Shown piece by piece: positions 5,064 through 6,155 of a stretch of 6,155 bases of DNA (position 1 is the stretch's first letter; each line of letters begins with the position of its first letter). A program made the translations under genes and the position numbers. The notes beneath the pieces were generated by a model. It did no database searches. It saw only the letters and a list, made by a program, of their open reading frames with translations, and was not told the DNA's origin. This stretch comes from Gemmatimonas phototrophica (lineage in GTDB: Bacteria > Gemmatimonadota > Gemmatimonadetes > Longimicrobiales > Gaopeijiaceae). Location: the NCBI GenBank assembly GCA_945876015.1, contig CAMCNM010000125.1, positions 1-6,155 of the forward strand, read 5' to 3'.

Positions 5064-5552
5064 ATGGGCAAGCTTGAAGCGATCTGGGTGAAACGCGCCA
5101 AGCGCGGTCCGATGGACTCCGCACCCGGCGGGGTTCTGGACGCGAGGGGCCTTCAGGGCAACGCGAACCGCGGCGGCAAACGTGCCGTCACGATCATCGA
5201 GCGCGAGGTCTTCGAGCGCGTGCGCGGTGAGCTGGGTGCCGGCGTCGATCCCGTCATGCGGCGCGCCAACCTGATGATCTCGGGGATCCCGCTCGCGGGG
5301 AGTCGCGGCCGCGTGCTCGAGGTCGGCACCTGCCGGATCCTGATCAACGGGGAGACGCGCCCGTGCGAGCGGATGGACGAGGCGCTCGACGGTCTGCGCA
5401 AAGCGCTCGAGCCGAGCTGGGGAGGAGGCGCGTTCGGGGTGGTACTCGAGGGTGGAGAGATCACGGTTGGGGACCGCGTGCGGTGGGCGCCCTCGGAGGA
5501 AGCTGACGAGGGCTTGCTATTTCGGCATATAACGGCAACATTGACGCCATAA
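5064..5552 (+). CDS. MOSC-domain protein
   Basis: A 162-residue protein starting MGKLEAIWVKRAKRGPMD. It is a stand-alone MOSC domain, the fold shared with the C-terminal domain of molybdenum cofactor sulfurase and with YiiM/YuaD proteins. Visible signatures are GLQGNANRGGKRAVTIIE (residues 29-46), ANLMISGIPL (68-77), and GETRPCERMDEAL (96-108) with the conserved Cys101, proposed to carry sulfur or bind the metal cofactor. GGAFGVVLEGGEITVGDRV (121-139) closes the domain. A role in cofactor-sulfur transfer or in detoxifying N-hydroxylated compounds is known for relatives; the substrate here is unknown. The ATG at 5064 is chosen because the family begins with this residue pattern; GGGGTAG about 8 bases before it is a weak ribosome site. 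The last 10 or so residues (FRHITATLTP) are not family-like and are encoded by the repeat array ahead of fic. Confidence 0.85.
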   Translation: MGKLEAIWVKRAKRGPMDSAPGGVLDARGLQGNANRGGKRAVTIIEREVFERVRGELGAGVDPVMRRANLMISGIPLAGSRGRVLEVGTCRILINGETRPCERMDEALDGLRKALEPSWGGGAFGVVLEGGEITVGDRVRWAPSEEADEGLLFRHITATLTP

Positions 5553-5590
5553 AGCGGCAATATGGGCAATACACGGCAACTCCATGGGCA
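5523..5590 (+). repeat. Seven short direct repeats phased by about one helical turn, upstream of fic
   Basis: Copies resembling [C/G]GGCA(A) begin at 5523, 5533, 5545 (variant CGCCA), 5555, 5564, 5574 and 5586, so spacings are 10, 12, 10, 9, 10 and 12 bp, averaging about 10.5. On the other strand they read TTGCC(G/C). The array covers the end of the MOSC gene, the 31-bp gap, and the first codons of the Fic gene. Such face-of-helix phasing would let one protein bind several neighbouring sites, and many Fic proteins of this class have a DNA-binding C-terminal domain, so autoregulation is a reasonable guess. The repeat units are short and imperfect. Confidence 0.55.
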
Positions 5591-6155
5591 ACTCTTCGAT
5601 GATTGCCTCTCTCTTCCAACCAGACCTCAGCCGGCCAGACGCCTCGGACGCTTTCCGCCTTCTGGGCGCGATCGATGAGTTCAAGGGCAACTGGAAGAAG
5701 ATCAAAGAGCTGCGTGCGGAGCGCCTCGCCGGTCTTCGCCAGGTCGCCACGATCGAATCTTCGGGAAGCTCGACACGCATCGAGGGCGCGGAGCTCTCTG
5801 ACCAGGAGGTCGCCCAGGTACTGGGTGGACTTTCGATCAGTGGTTTGCGAAACCGAGATGCATCCGAAGTACTGGGATATGGCGAGCTGCTTCAAACCAT
5901 CTTCGACGGCTACCAGGACATTCCACTGGAAGAACGGTTCATCCAACAGCTACACGGAATTCTTCTCAGGCACAGCGAGGCGGATGCTTGGCATCGAGGC
6001 AAATACAAGACGAACCCGAATCACGTGGAAGCGCGTTATCCGGATGGACGGACCGAGATCATCTTCCGCACTGCTTCACCATTCGAAACTCCGGCGCGGA
6101 TGGAGAGTCTGGTCGCATCCACGAATGACGGGCTTTCCCAATCGATCGCTCATCC
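5584..6155 (+). CDS. Fic-family protein, N-terminal part (runs off the window)
   Basis: The reading frame from ATG 5584 stays open for 190 codons to the window edge. It begins MGNSSMIASLFQPDLSRP; the ATG at 5599 (residue 6) is an alternative start. Residues 57-70 contain IESSGSSTRIEGAE, where S63-x-x-x-E67-G68 is the (S/T)xxxE(G/N) inhibitory helix motif. In N-terminally regulated (class II) Fic enzymes the Glu blocks ATP binding in the active site. The later segment F-I-Q-Q-L-H-G-I-L-L (119-128), then HRGKYKTNPNHV (137-148) and the TASPFETPARMESL region (163-176), match the Fic fold leading to the catalytic HPFx(D/E)GNGR loop. That loop lies past the edge, so activity cannot be judged. Known members AMPylate (or otherwise modify) proteins, often as toxins or stress regulators. 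A C-terminal winged-helix domain is common in this COG3177-like group but is not visible here. Confidence 0.88.
   Translation, partial: MGNSSMIASLFQPDLSRPDASDAFRLLGAIDEFKGNWKKIKELRAERLAGLRQVATIESSGSSTRIEGAELSDQEVAQVLGGLSISGLRNRDASEVLGYGELLQTIFDGYQDIPLEERFIQQLHGILLRHSEADAWHRGKYKTNPNHVEARYPDGRTEIIFRTASPFETPARMESLVASTNDGLSQSIAH

Noticed and set aside
4345..5124. A 259-codon minus-strand open frame across the PIN toxin and MOSC start
   Set aside because: It lies antisense to the PIN toxin, whose motifs are unambiguous, and shows only low-complexity Arg/Ser/Pro-rich sequence.
5523..5590. CRISPR array or replication iterons
   Set aside because: The repeat units are only 5-6 bp with 9-12 bp spacing and no unique spacers of CRISPR size, and there is no replication-initiator gene nearby.

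Overview
The window comes from a GC-rich bacterium. All gene assignments come from reading the translations; no database search was possible. The high GC, the Sec-secreted serine hydrolase, the FAD-type protoporphyrinogen oxidase and the abundance of toxin-antitoxin genes suit a soil or sediment bacterium (Gemmatimonadota, Eisenbacteria or similar), but the sequence does not fix the phylum.

Layout. On the minus strand from the left edge lie a decayed nucleotidyltransferase (88-312, amber stop at codon 29 and C-terminus missing), a small partner gene overlapping it by 4 bp (309-569), and a protoporphyrinogen oxidase (588 to about 1838). Divergent from that is a plus-strand pair: a ribbon-helix-helix antitoxin (1978-2226) and a MazF/PemK-type toxin (2230-2550). 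Directly behind it is a short remnant that looks like the N-terminus of a FitA/VapB antitoxin (about 2549-2599). A secreted beta-lactamase-fold serine hydrolase occupies 2734-4053 on the minus strand. Divergent from it is a second antitoxin/PIN-toxin pair (4193-4441 and 4438-4866). A MOSC-domain protein (5064-5552) follows, and the window ends inside a Fic-family gene (5584 to beyond 6155). The MOSC/fic junction carries seven short direct repeats spaced about one helical turn apart.

How the parts relate. Three ordinary chromosomal genes (heme synthesis, secreted hydrolase, MOSC protein) alternate with toxin-antitoxin or toxin-like modules at different stages of decay: a broken nucleotidyltransferase pair, an apparently intact RHH-MazF pair, an antitoxin scrap, an apparently intact VapBC-like pair, and a Fic protein with its own N-terminal inhibitory motif. 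Both apparently intact antitoxin genes have an inverted repeat at or just before the start codon, fitting autorepression, and little ribosome-binding sequence, so leaderless transcripts are possible. I see no CRISPR array, tRNA, rRNA or complete insertion sequence. The most unusual feature is the phased repeat array in front of fic, which also encodes the last residues of the MOSC protein. I did not find a convincing entirely new system.
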